64,000 nucleotides of DNA from Marinicauda algicola (GTDB lineage Bacteria; Pseudomonadota; Alphaproteobacteria; Caulobacterales; Maricaulaceae), in the NCBI RefSeq assembly GCF_017161425.1, contig NZ_CP071057.1, positions 1,799,501 to 1,863,500 of the forward strand, read 5' to 3'. The position numbers were made by a program, and so were the translations under genes. The notes below the pieces were generated by a model, which had not been told where the DNA came from, did no database searches, and saw only the letters and a list, made by a program, of their open reading frames with translations. Numbering within the stretch: position 1 is the first letter of the stretch; each line of letters starts with the position of its first letter. Below, piece by piece: positions 35,385 to 43,612 of this stretch.

Positions 35385-35413
35385 GAATTATCCGGCGAGA
35401 TAATTAAAGTCAA
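35385..35413 (-). promoter_or_regulatory. Promoter and TetR operator of the SCP2/cupin gene
   Basis: On the minus strand TTGACT (35408-35413) and TAATTC (35385-35390) are 17 bases apart, close to the housekeeping consensus. The near-palindrome AATTATCCGGCGAGATAATT (35386-35405) fills the spacer and the -10. It matches 18 of 20 bases of the site before the adjacent tetR gene, so a bound repressor would block RNA polymerase. Confidence 0.72.
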
Positions 35414-35425
35414 TCGAAAACCGCC

Positions 35426-36076
35426 TCAGCGGGTCCGGATGCCGTCCATGAGCACGCCGGAAAGCTGGGCGACGAAGGCATCGACCTTCAGCGCGATATC
35501 GCCCATGCCCGACTTCTGCGCAGCGAGATCGCGATAGCGGCCGGTGACGGTGAAGAAGACCGTCGCCCCGACGATCGACAGATGCAGGGCGTGCACGTCG
35601 AGCTCGCGATAGAGGCCGGCCGCCCGGCCGCGCTCGTAGTAGAGCCGCGTGGTCTCCATGAAGCGGCGCAGGGACCGGGCGGCTTCGGGCCGGGCGAGCA
35701 GGTCGCCGTCGAGCTGGTCGCGCACGATCATGCGCGGAAAGCTCGGCCGGGCGATGATGGCGCGGCAGAACAGGGCGATGTATTGCCCCAGCGCGTCCTC
35801 GCCGGCCGGTTCGGCGGGCAGGCGCGCCTCGAGATCGGCGAGAACCTCGCTCGCGACCGCGTCGATGATCGCGGCGTAGAGCGAGGCCTTGTCGCCGAAA
35901 TAATAGCGAACGAGCCCCTTGGACAGGCCCGCCGCCTCGGCGATCTCGCCGAGCGTGGTGCGTTCGAAGCCCTTCGCGGCGAACAGGTCCTCGCCCGCCG
36001 CCATCAGCGCGCGGCGCGTCGCGTCGGGGTCGGCGTCCCGGGGACGGCCGCGAGCGGGAGAATCATCCTTGGACAT
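35426..36076 (-). CDS. TetR-family regulator of the SCP2/cupin gene
   Basis: A 216-residue TetR regulator. The helix-turn-helix (ALMAAGEDLFAAKGFERTTLGEIAEAAGLSKGLVRYYFGDKASLY) is at about residues 23-67, followed by a helical ligand domain. The predicted transcription start is only one base before the ATG, so the mRNA may be leaderless, which agrees with the absence of a ribosome site. A near-identical 20-base palindrome lies in its own promoter and in that of the downstream cupin gene, implying autoregulation and control of that gene. Confidence 0.92.
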   Translation of the reverse strand: MSKDDSPARGRPRDADPDATRRALMAAGEDLFAAKGFERTTLGEIAEAAGLSKGLVRYYFGDKASLYAAIIDAVASEVLADLEARLPAEPAGEDALGQYIALFCRAIIARPSFPRMIVRDQLDGDLLARPEAARSLRRFMETTRLYYERGRAAGLYRELDVHALHLSIVGATVFFTVTGRYRDLAAQKSGMGDIALKVDAFVAQLSGVLMDGIRTR

Positions 36077-36083
36077 GCGCAGA

Positions 36084-36111
36084 AAATTACCCGGCGGGAT
36101 AATTGTGTCAA
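36084..36111 (-). promoter_or_regulatory. Promoter and autoregulatory operator of tetR
   Basis: On the minus strand TTGACA (36106-36111) and TAATTT (36084-36089) are 16 bases apart. AATTACCCGGCGGGATAATT (36085-36104) overlaps the spacer and the -10. The expected start of transcription is at about 36077, next to the ATG at 36076. Confidence 0.72.
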
Positions 36112-36189
36112 ACGCGCGCCGCCGTCTCCGGCCGTGCCCTTGCGGCGCGGTCGCCTCGGCCATCGCGACCTCCCGGGCCCGGCGCACGC

Positions 36190-36216
36190 AAAAACGCCCG
36201 GCCGGAGCCGGGCGTT
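36190..36216 (-). terminator. Terminator of the AbgT-family gene
   Basis: AACGCCCGGC (36193-36202) pairs with GCCGGGCGTT (36207-36216) around a 4-base loop. On the minus strand it runs into a T-rich tail, just after the transporter stop. Confidence 0.85.
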
Positions 36217-36242
36217 CCTGAAGGCGCGCAAGGCGGGCGCGT

Positions 36243-37901
36243 CTACTGCACCGCCCCCGGGATCACGTAGTCCACCGTGGCGCCGGGCCCGAGCGGGATG
36301 TCGAGATAGACCCAGACGATGGTCATGATGATCCCGGTGATCAGCAGGTAGATCGAGTAGGGGATCATCGAGGCGGTCAGCGAGCCGATGCCGAAGCCGG
36401 GCACCCAGCGCTGGGCGAAGACCAGCACGAGCGGGAAGTAGACCATGAGAGGCGTGATGATGTTGGTCGCGCTGTCGCCGACGCGGTAGGCCGCCGTCGC
36501 CATCTCCGGGCTGACGCCGAGCAGCATCAGCATCGGCACCAGGACCGGGGCCATCAGCGCCCATTTCGCGCTCGCCGAGCCGACGAACAGGTTCAGCGTC
36601 GCGGAGAACAGCACGATGAGGCCGAGCACCAGCGGCAGGGGCAGGCCCGAATTCTCGATCGCGTCCGCGCCGTTGACCGCGAAGATCAGGCCCAGGTTGG
36701 AGACGTTGAACATCTCCACGAAATAGGCGGCGAAGAAGGCGAGCACGAGATAGTAGCCCATGTCCTTCATGGCGCCGGCCATCATCTCGACGATGTCGCG
36801 GTGGCTCTTGATCGTGCCGGCGGCCTGTCCGTAGGCGATGCCGGCGAAGATGAAGAGCAGCATGAAGCCGGCCACCAGCGAGGAGAACATCGGCACCAGC
36901 GCGATCGCGACATTCCCGTCGGGCCCGGTGAGGGCGGCCTCGTTGAACAGCGGGATGTTGCCGCCATACATCGAGATGTCGGTGAACGGGATGAGCGCGA
37001 CGAGGTCGACGGTCAGGGCAAGCCAGACCAGCACCACGAGGAGCGAGACGAGACCGGCGCGCACCAGGCCCTTCTTCTGGCCCTCGGTGAGGTCGGCTTC
37101 CGGGTCCTGATCGTCCTCGGTCCCCTTGCCGCCGGCGACAGCACCGCCCGTCCACTTGCCAAGGCGCGGCTCGATGATGCGGTCGGTGACGTACCAAATG
37201 ACCGGGGTGAAGATCACCGTCATGGCGGCGATGAAGTACCAGTTGCCGGCGATGTTCATCGTCCAGTCCGGCACGATGGCCACGACCGAGGCCTCGGTGA
37301 TGCCGAACAGCAGCGCATCGAGCTGGCCCGGCAGCAGGTTCGCCGAGAACCCGCCCGACACCCCGGCGAAGGCCGCGGTGATGCCGGCGACGGGATGGCG
37401 CCCGGCCGCGGCGAAGATCACGCCGGCCAGCGGGATCAGCACCACATAGGCCGCATCGGCGGCGAGGTTGCCCATCATCGCGGCGAGCGCGACCGCGGGG
37501 GTGAGGAAGATCTTCGGCACGTCGCGCACCATGGCGCGCATCGCCGTGCCGAACAGGCCGGCGCGTTCGGCGACGCCCGCACCCAGCATCACCACCAGCA
37601 CGTAGCCCAGCGGGTGGAAGCCGGTGAAGATCTCCGGCATCTCCACCAGAAGGTGCTCGATGTTTTCCGGAGAGAGCGCGCTCGCCGCGCGCACGATGAA
37701 GGCCGAACCGTCCTCGGCGAGCTGGGTCGGGTGGGGCACCGACATGCCCATGACGGCCGCGATCGTGGACACGATCGCCATGACGATGATCAGGTAGAAG
37801 AAGATGAAGGCCGGGTCGGGCAGCTTGTTGCCGGCCCGCTCGATCAAGCCCAGAATCCCCTTCTGGTGCTCGACCGTCTGCTCCCCGTTCGGTTTCGCCA
37901 T
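36243..37901 (-). CDS. AbgT-family transporter
   Basis: A 552-residue inner-membrane carrier of the AbgT/MtrF family (peptidoglycan-derived or p-aminobenzoyl-glutamate transport; some members export sulfonamides). The sequence MLGAGVAERAGLFGTAMRAMV, MGNLAADAAYVVLIPLAG and the late LFVGSASAKWALMAPVLVPMLMLLGVSPEMATAAYRVGDSATNIITPLM region are the family hallmarks; the last forms the substrate and Na+/H+ site. Length is normal. The operon is monocistronic, ended by a strong hairpin; no aminobenzoyl-glutamate hydrolase lies beside it. Confidence 0.92.
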   Translation of the reverse strand: MAKPNGEQTVEHQKGILGLIERAGNKLPDPAFIFFYLIIVMAIVSTIAAVMGMSVPHPTQLAEDGSAFIVRAASALSPENIEHLLVEMPEIFTGFHPLGYVLVVMLGAGVAERAGLFGTAMRAMVRDVPKIFLTPAVALAAMMGNLAADAAYVVLIPLAGVIFAAAGRHPVAGITAAFAGVSGGFSANLLPGQLDALLFGITEASVVAIVPDWTMNIAGNWYFIAAMTVIFTPVIWYVTDRIIEPRLGKWTGGAVAGGKGTEDDQDPEADLTEGQKKGLVRAGLVSLLVVLVWLALTVDLVALIPFTDISMYGGNIPLFNEAALTGPDGNVAIALVPMFSSLVAGFMLLFIFAGIAYGQAAGTIKSHRDIVEMMAGAMKDMGYYLVLAFFAAYFVEMFNVSNLGLIFAVNGADAIENSGLPLPLVLGLIVLFSATLNLFVGSASAKWALMAPVLVPMLMLLGVSPEMATAAYRVGDSATNIITPLMVYFPLVLVFAQRWVPGFGIGSLTASMIPYSIYLLITGIIMTIVWVYLDIPLGPGATVDYVIPGAVQ

Positions 37902-38039
37902 GATCCCCTCTCCCTCAAGATTATGGTTATGAGGACGACAGGATTAGCGTGTCCGCGGACAAACACAAACCCGGTCAGCGCCGGAAATTTCACCGCGAGC
38001 CGGCGGACGCGGCAGGCGCGAGTGCCTATATCGGGCGGC

Positions 38040-39656
38040 ATGCAGCGCTTCGCCCAGCTCCTCGACCGGCTCTCGCTCACGCCCGCGCGCAACGGGAAGA
38101 TCACCCTGCTGGCCGAGCATTTCGCCGCCGTGCCCGATCCCGAGCGCGGGCTCGCGCTCGCCGCGATCACGCGCGATCTCGAGTTCACGACGGCCAAGCC
38201 GGCGATGATCCGCGAGCTCGTCTCCAGGCGCTGCGACCCGGTCCTGTTCGCCCTGTCCTACGACTATGTCGGCGACCTCGCCGAGACCGCGGCCCTGATC
38301 TGGCCGGCAAGGCACGGCGCCAACCGGCCGCCCGAGCTCGCCGAGGTCGTCGAGAGCCTGCAGGGCGCAAGCCGCGCCGAGGCGCCCGCGCTGGTCGAGG
38401 CCTGGCTCGACGCGCTCGACGCGACCGGGCGGTGGGCGCTCCTGAAGCTCGTCACCGGCGGGCTGCGGATCGGCGTCTCGGCGCGCCTCGCCAAGACCGC
38501 GCTTGCCGCATACGGGGACAAGGACGTCACCGAGATCGAGGAACTCTGGCATGGCCTGGAGCCGCCCTACGACACGCTCTTCGCCTGGCTCGACGGCCAT
38601 GGCGAAAAACCGGTCAGCGCCGCCAAGGCGCCCTTCCGCCCGGTGATGCTCGCCACCGCGATCGAAGAGGCCGATCTGCAGACCCTCGACCCGCAACACT
38701 ACGCGGCCGAATGGAAATGGGACGGCATCCGCGTCCAGGCGGTGAGCGAGGACGGCGTGCGCCGGCTCTACACCCGCACCGGGGACGACATCTCCCACAC
38801 CTTCCCCGACGTGATCGCGGCCATGGACTTCGAGGGCGCGATCGACGGCGAGCTGCTGGTCCGGGACGGGCAAGGCGGCGTCGCGCCGTTTTCCGACCTG
38901 CAGCAGCGCCTCAACCGCAAGACCGTCCCGAAGGCGATGCTCAACAAGCATCCCGCCTTCATCCGTGCCTACGATCTTCTGGTGGAGGACGGGAAGGACC
39001 TGCGCCGCGCGCCCTTCGCCGAACGCCGCAAGCGGCTGGAAGCCTTCGTGGCGGCGGTGCCCAATGACCGCATCGACGTCTCCGCGCTTGTCGGGATCGA
39101 GAGCTGGGCGGCCATCGACGCGCTGCGCGCCGACCCGCCCGATCCGGCCGCCGAAGGGGTGATGCTCAAGCGCTGGGACAGCGCATACGTGCCCGGCCGG
39201 CCCAAGGGCCCGTGGTTCAAGTGGAAGCGCGATCCCTTCCTGGTCGACGCGGTGCTGATGTACGCCCAGCGCGGGCACGGCAAGCGCTCGAGCTTCTATT
39301 CCGACTACACCTTCGGCGTCTGGCGCGAAGGCGAGGACGGGGACGAACTCGTTCCCGTGGGCAAGGCCTATTTCGGATTCACCGACGCGGAGCTGAAGCA
39401 GATCGACAAGTTCGTGCGCGAGAACACCGTCGAGCGCTTCGGGCCGGTCCGGGCGGTGACAGCCGGCAAGGATGGCGGCCTCGTGCTGGAGATCGCCTTC
39501 GAGGGGCTGCAGCGCTCGCCGCGCCACAAGTCGGGCATCGCCATGCGCTTTCCCCGCGTCTCGCGCATACGCTGGGACAAGCCGGCCGCGCAGGCCGACC
39601 GGATCGGGTTTCTCGAAGCCCTGCTTGAAGAGCGGTTCGCCCCGGGCCGCAGTTAG
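38040..39656 (+). CDS. ATP-dependent DNA ligase (damage-response type)
   Basis: A 538-residue ligase with an N-terminal DNA-binding helical domain (to about residue 200), then the nucleotidyltransferase core. The adenylated lysine is in EWKWDGIR (near residue 226), motif III is in DFEGAIDGELL, motifs IV/V are in EGVMLKR and WFKWKRDP, and an OB domain follows. This is the bacterial family linked to cisplatin and other DNA-damage repair, acting beside the NAD-dependent LigA. The usual partner exonuclease and helicase genes are absent here. A longer upstream frame antisense to the transporter is not real coding. Confidence 0.93.
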   Translation: MQRFAQLLDRLSLTPARNGKITLLAEHFAAVPDPERGLALAAITRDLEFTTAKPAMIRELVSRRCDPVLFALSYDYVGDLAETAALIWPARHGANRPPELAEVVESLQGASRAEAPALVEAWLDALDATGRWALLKLVTGGLRIGVSARLAKTALAAYGDKDVTEIEELWHGLEPPYDTLFAWLDGHGEKPVSAAKAPFRPVMLATAIEEADLQTLDPQHYAAEWKWDGIRVQAVSEDGVRRLYTRTGDDISHTFPDVIAAMDFEGAIDGELLVRDGQGGVAPFSDLQQRLNRKTVPKAMLNKHPAFIRAYDLLVEDGKDLRRAPFAERRKRLEAFVAAVPNDRIDVSALVGIESWAAIDALRADPPDPAAEGVMLKRWDSAYVPGRPKGPWFKWKRDPFLVDAVLMYAQRGHGKRSSFYSDYTFGVWREGEDGDELVPVGKAYFGFTDAELKQIDKFVRENTVERFGPVRAVTAGKDGGLVLEIAFEGLQRSPRHKSGIAMRFPRVSRIRWDKPAAQADRIGFLEALLEERFAPGRS

Positions 39657-39702
39657 TGCTATCTGACCGGTTCGGTTCGTTAGCAGACAGAGATTTGTTC
39701 CG

Positions 39703-40542
39703 ATGAATCCGACGCAGATGGAAGGCTTCGACGCCGGCCAGGTCGCCGAGTACGTGGTGCGGGTGGGCGCCGACGTGGTGCTCAACGTCATCCTCGCCGC
39801 CCTCATCCTCGTCGTCGGCCTGTTCGTGGCCGGGCTCGTCGGGCGGAACCTGCGCAAGGCGCTGTCGAAGAACGAGCGCGTCGACCAGACGCTGGCCAGC
39901 CTGTTCTCCAACATCGCGCGCTACGGAATCATCGTGGTGGTCATCGTGGCGGTGCTCGGCCGGTTCGGGGTGGAGACCACCTCCATCGTCGCGGCGCTCG
40001 GCGCCGCGGTGCTGGCCATCGGCCTCGCGCTGCAGGGCACGCTCTCCAACGTCGCCGCCGGGGTGATGATCGTGCTGTTCCGCCCGTTCAAGCTCGGCGA
40101 CTTCGTGGAGATCGCGGGGGTGACGGGCACGGTCAAGGAGATCACCCTGTTCTTCACCGAACTCAACTCGGTGGACAACAAGCAGCTCATCGTGCCCAAC
40201 GGCCAGGCCTGGGGCAATGTGATCACCAATTTCTCCGCCTATCCGACGCGGCGGGCCGACTTCACCTTCTCGATCTCCTACGACGACGACATCGACAAGG
40301 CCCAGAGGGTGATCCGCGAGGTCTTCGAGGCCGACGAGCGCGTCCTGAAGGATCCCGAGCTGTTCTGCGAGGTGTCCGCCCATGGCGGCTCCTCGATCGA
40401 CCTGACCGTGAGGGCCTGGACCAGGGCGGAGGACCTCTGGCCGGTGCATTTCCACATGCTCAAGGCCGTCAAGCAGGCCTTCGACCGCGAGGGCATCGAG
40501 ATCCCCTACCCCCACCAGGTGGAGATCCAGAAGCGGGCCTAG
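39703..40542 (+). CDS. Small mechanosensitive channel, MscS type
   Basis: A 279-residue channel of minimal MscS architecture: three membrane spans, with the pore-lining TM3 GAAVLAIGLALQGTLSNVAAGVMIVLFRPFKLGDFVEI (about residues 97-133) rich in alternating Gly/Ala. The beta domain and the C-terminal alpha/beta cage follow. It opens under hypo-osmotic shock to release solutes, a natural counterpart to the BCCT carrier in this window. It lies 46 bases after the ligase gene. Confidence 0.95.
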   Translation: MNPTQMEGFDAGQVAEYVVRVGADVVLNVILAALILVVGLFVAGLVGRNLRKALSKNERVDQTLASLFSNIARYGIIVVVIVAVLGRFGVETTSIVAALGAAVLAIGLALQGTLSNVAAGVMIVLFRPFKLGDFVEIAGVTGTVKEITLFFTELNSVDNKQLIVPNGQAWGNVITNFSAYPTRRADFTFSISYDDDIDKAQRVIREVFEADERVLKDPELFCEVSAHGGSSIDLTVRAWTRAEDLWPVHFHMLKAVKQAFDREGIEIPYPHQVEIQKRA

Positions 40543-40574
40543 GCCCGGATGCGCCGGGAAGCGGAGGGGCTGCC

Positions 40575-40937
40575 ATGAGCCCGCCGCATTTGCTTCGGAC
40601 AAGAGACCCCATGACCACGAACGGCGAAACCCGCACCGAACCGCCCGCGAAGAAGAGCTTCCTCGCGCGCCTGATCTCGATCACGCCGGGCCAGCTGCTC
40701 GCCGTGTTCTTCCTGTGCGTGCTCGCCGGGCTGATCCTCGCCGTGTTCAATGTCGACCCGGCCACGCTCTGGGTCGATTTCTTCGGCGCGGTCGGCGAGG
40801 CCTGGCAGCGCTTCTTCGAGATCATCGCCGATTCCCTCGGCTGGGCGGTGCAGTACTTCTTCCTCGGCGCGGTGCTGGTGATCCCGATCTGGATCGTCTG
40901 GCGCATCATCCGCGCCGCGTCCGGCCGCTCGGACTGA
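40575..40937 (+). CDS. DUF6460-type two-span membrane protein
   Basis: A 120-residue inner-membrane protein. After a polar N-terminus there are two hydrophobic segments (GQLLAVFFLCVLAGLILAVF and YFFLGAVLVIPIWIVWRII) joined by an amphipathic loop, matching the alphaproteobacterial DUF6460 pattern. Function unknown. GGAGGGG supports the start used; an ATG twelve codons later (40611) is possible. It follows mscS by 32 bases. Confidence 0.75.
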   Translation: MSPPHLLRTRDPMTTNGETRTEPPAKKSFLARLISITPGQLLAVFFLCVLAGLILAVFNVDPATLWVDFFGAVGEAWQRFFEIIADSLGWAVQYFFLGAVLVIPIWIVWRIIRAASGRSD

Positions 40938-41037
40938 GACTAACCCCACCTTTACCCTGACCGGAGCTTTCGCGTGAACGCGCGGCGCCCCTGCGGTACA
41001 CGCAAGCCTTGCGGGCGTGTGTCCAGGGGACGGGCCG

Positions 41038-41841
41038 GTGCTGGATTTCGACGTGTTCGAGGAGAAGGCGGAAGCCGCGCGCCTGCCCTGGCAGGCGCGC
41101 CCGCTCGTCGTGTTCGAGACCGTCTCCTTCCTGCGCCGTCTGAGCGTCGAGGTGCTGCGCTTTGCCGGCGCGGCGCGCGTCATTCCGACAGGCTGCCCCA
41201 GGGACGCGCTGGAAACCGTGCGCGAGAGCCGCGACGCGATGCTGATCTGCGGCTGGGAGGGCGGCGATGACGGGCTCGCCCTGGTGCGCCGCCTGCGTGT
41301 GCAGGGCGGGCCGGAACGGCGCAGCCAGGCCCTGATCGTCTCCCAGCGCAAGCGCGCGGTCGATATCGAGGACGCGCGCGATGCCGGCGTGGACGGCTAT
41401 CTCCTGCGCCCGTTCTGCGCGCGCGACCTCGAACGCCGGATGCGTCAGGCTTCCAGCCGCCCTGCCCGCTTCATCGAGACCGCGCGCTTTGCCGGCCCGG
41501 ACCGGCGCCGCCCCCGGCCCGGGTTCGGCGAACCGCGCTACAAGCGCGGCGCCGACGTGAGCGCTGGCCTGGTCGACGCGATGCAGGCCGCGCTCAACCA
41601 GGCCGACGACATGGCCTTCCAGTCGATGCGCCGGGGCGACCCGATCGGCGCGCGCGTCGGCCGCTCGCTGCGCCGCTTCCTGGAGGGGCTCGACGCGCTG
41701 ACCCCGCAGGCGCGCGAGATCATCGACCTGCACCGCGCCACGCTCGCCCGCCTCGAGGACCTGCGCGGCGCCGAGCCCCAGGTCCGCGCCGAACTCGTCA
41801 ACGGCCTCGAGGCGATCGTGATGAAGCGCAAGGCGGCCTAG
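41038..41841 (+). CDS. Pseudo-receiver signalling protein
   Basis: A 267-residue soluble protein. Residues about 15-135 follow the CheY receiver fold (LVVFETVSFLRRLSVEVLR, MLICGWEGGDDGLALVRRLR, ALIVSQRKRAVDIEDARDAGVDGYLLRPF). The phospho-acceptor Asp is replaced (ICGWEGGDDG) and the conserved Lys is Arg (LLRPF), so it should not be phosphorylated normally. The last 100 residues form an unrecognised helical region. GTG has AGGGGA upstream. It stands alone, without a kinase. Confidence 0.72.
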   Translation: MLDFDVFEEKAEAARLPWQARPLVVFETVSFLRRLSVEVLRFAGAARVIPTGCPRDALETVRESRDAMLICGWEGGDDGLALVRRLRVQGGPERRSQALIVSQRKRAVDIEDARDAGVDGYLLRPFCARDLERRMRQASSRPARFIETARFAGPDRRRPRPGFGEPRYKRGADVSAGLVDAMQAALNQADDMAFQSMRRGDPIGARVGRSLRRFLEGLDALTPQAREIIDLHRATLARLEDLRGAEPQVRAELVNGLEAIVMKRKAA

Positions 41842-41904
41842 ACGCCCGACCGGGAAGCGCCGGCGCTCTAGCCTCGCCCCGCCTCAGCGGCTAAGACCGG
41901 TGAC

Positions 41905-42411
41905 ATGAGCGACGACATGCAGGCCCGCCTCGATTCCCTCGCGCCCTTCCTGGTGGACGGCTCGCCGCACGCCAAGGCCCTGGGCTTCGCGCTGGAGGCG
42001 ATCACGCCGACGCGCGCGGTGATGCGCGCGCCCTACCGCGAGGATCTCATCGGCGACCCCGACACCAGGGTGCTGCACGGCGGCGTGGTCACTGCCCTGC
42101 TCGACCATGCCTGCGGGCTGGCCGCCTTCGCCGGGCTCGGCGGGGACAAGGCGAGCGCCACGCTCGACCTGAGGCTCGACTACATGCGCCCGGCCGAGCC
42201 GGGCCACGACGTCCTCGCCGAGGCCGAATGCGTGAGGGTCTCGGGCCTGTTGGCCTTCGTCAGCGCCATCGCCCATGACGGCAACCCGGACAATCCGGTC
42301 GCGCGCGCCAATGCCGCCTTCATGGTCACCAGGGCCGGCGAGGCCGCGGCGAAGAAGGCCCGCGCCAACCTCGCCGCCGGGACCAGCCCGATCAGCCAGG
42401 TGAAGCCATGA
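41905..42411 (+). CDS. PaaI-family hotdog thioesterase, first of a pair
   Basis: A 168-residue hotdog protein with the active-site segment VLHGGVVTALLDHACGLAAFAG, where HGG and the following Asp are the canonical PaaI residues. It is probably an acyl-CoA thioesterase. The next gene, also a hotdog, overlaps its stop by 4 bases (ATGA), and the two may form a heteromer. Confidence 0.9.
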   Translation: MSDDMQARLDSLAPFLVDGSPHAKALGFALEAITPTRAVMRAPYREDLIGDPDTRVLHGGVVTALLDHACGLAAFAGLGGDKASATLDLRLDYMRPAEPGHDVLAEAECVRVSGLLAFVSAIAHDGNPDNPVARANAAFMVTRAGEAAAKKARANLAAGTSPISQVKP

Positions 42412-42836
42412 TCGAGCGCCTCGACCTCCTGCTCTCGGCGCCCTACGTGCAGAAGCTCGGCGTGCGCTTCGACGATCACGGCGACGAGCTCACCGGCACG
42501 CTGCCCTATCATGAGGACCTCGTCGGCAATCCGCTGATCCCGGCCCTGCACGGCGGAGCGATCGGGGCGTTCATGGAGATCACGGCCTCGGCCGCCCTGC
42601 TCGCCGCGACGGACCTCGTCGCACTGCCCAAGCCGATCGACGTCTCGGTGGATTATCTCAGGCCCGGCAAGCCGCTGGACGTCTATGCGCGGGGCACCAT
42701 CACCCGCCAGGGCTCGCGCGTCGCCAATGTGCGGGTGGAAGCCTGGCAGGAGCGCCGCGGCGCGCCGGTGGCCGCCCTGCACGGCCATTTCCTGATCAAG
42801 CCGGCGGGGGATCGCCAGGCTCTCACGCCGAAATGA
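42408..42836 (+). CDS. PaaI-family hotdog thioesterase, second of a pair
   Basis: A 142-residue single hotdog domain with ALHGGAIGAFMEITASAALLA as the active-site helix and VDYLRPGKPLDVYARGTI as the conserved strand pair. The acidic residue after HGG is shifted compared with its partner. It is translationally coupled to the preceding hotdog gene and its end overlaps the convergent CPBP gene by 14 bases. Confidence 0.88.
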   Translation: MIERLDLLLSAPYVQKLGVRFDDHGDELTGTLPYHEDLVGNPLIPALHGGAIGAFMEITASAALLAATDLVALPKPIDVSVDYLRPGKPLDVYARGTITRQGSRVANVRVEAWQERRGAPVAALHGHFLIKPAGDRQALTPK

Positions 42837-43545
42837 TGCCGTCGTAGATCCTGAGAAAGGCCGGGGCGTTCAAGACGCCGTGGGCGACGAGTCCGGGCCA
42901 GGTGCTGCGCCGCCACTGGCAGACCGATGCGATCATCAGGGCGATCGGGATCAGCAGGACGATGTCCCAAGCGAAGAAGGCGTGGAAGCCCGCCCAGAGA
43001 AAGGCATGCGGAATCCAGGCCCAGGCGCCCATCGCCGCCGCCTGGCGCGGCAGCAGATAGCCGCGCCACCACAATTCCTCACCCACGACATTGCACAGAT
43101 AGATCACGCCATAGGCCGCAAGGATCCACCAGGCTCCGGCGATCGTCACGTCGAGAAAGCGCGTCTCGGTCTGGAAACGCCGCATCCATTCGGGATAGTC
43201 CCAGGGCACGATCCGGTAGACCTGCGCGGACAGCTCTGCCAGATCCAGATAGGCCCAAAGCCCGGCCGCGCCGATCGCCAACCCGAGGAGCAGATCGACA
43301 CGCCGCACCGCCCGCAGGCGCAGGCGCCGCGCGATCCCTTCACCCTGTGCGCATTCCCGCGCCGCCAGGAGCACGGCGGCGACGCCCATGCCGCCCATGA
43401 CCAGCGCGATATGGCCGATCACGTTGACCATCAGGGGCAGGCCGGCCGCGTCCAGCGCCGGGATCGACACGTAAAGGGCAAGAGCCATCAGGGCCGACGG
43501 CACGATGAAGTAGGGCAATGACCGGAGAAGAGGGAGCGGAGCCAT
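42823..43545 (-). CDS. CPBP-family intramembrane metalloprotease
   Basis: A 240-residue polytopic membrane protein of the CPBP/Abi family. The catalytic motifs are EELWWRG (EExxxR, about residue 154), FHAFFAW and HGVLN near the end, which bind the metal in related Rce1-type proteases. The substrate and role (bacteriocin immunity, prenyl-protein processing or other) are not known. It is monocistronic on the minus strand. Confidence 0.85.
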   Translation of the reverse strand: MAPLPLLRSLPYFIVPSALMALALYVSIPALDAAGLPLMVNVIGHIALVMGGMGVAAVLLAARECAQGEGIARRLRLRAVRRVDLLLGLAIGAAGLWAYLDLAELSAQVYRIVPWDYPEWMRRFQTETRFLDVTIAGAWWILAAYGVIYLCNVVGEELWWRGYLLPRQAAAMGAWAWIPHAFLWAGFHAFFAWDIVLLIPIALMIASVCQWRRSTWPGLVAHGVLNAPAFLRIYDGIISA

Positions 43546-43612
43546 GGCGTTCCTGCCGGATAGATGACCGTTCGATTCCGCTCAGATGCAGGCAATCCGC
43601 TGCGCGGATGCA

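Noticed and set aside
36801-39656. A 951-codon frame that would fuse about 410 residues to the DNA ligase
   Set aside because: The first part is antisense to the AbgT transporter and has low-complexity Arg/His/Asp composition; the ligase family begins at 38040.
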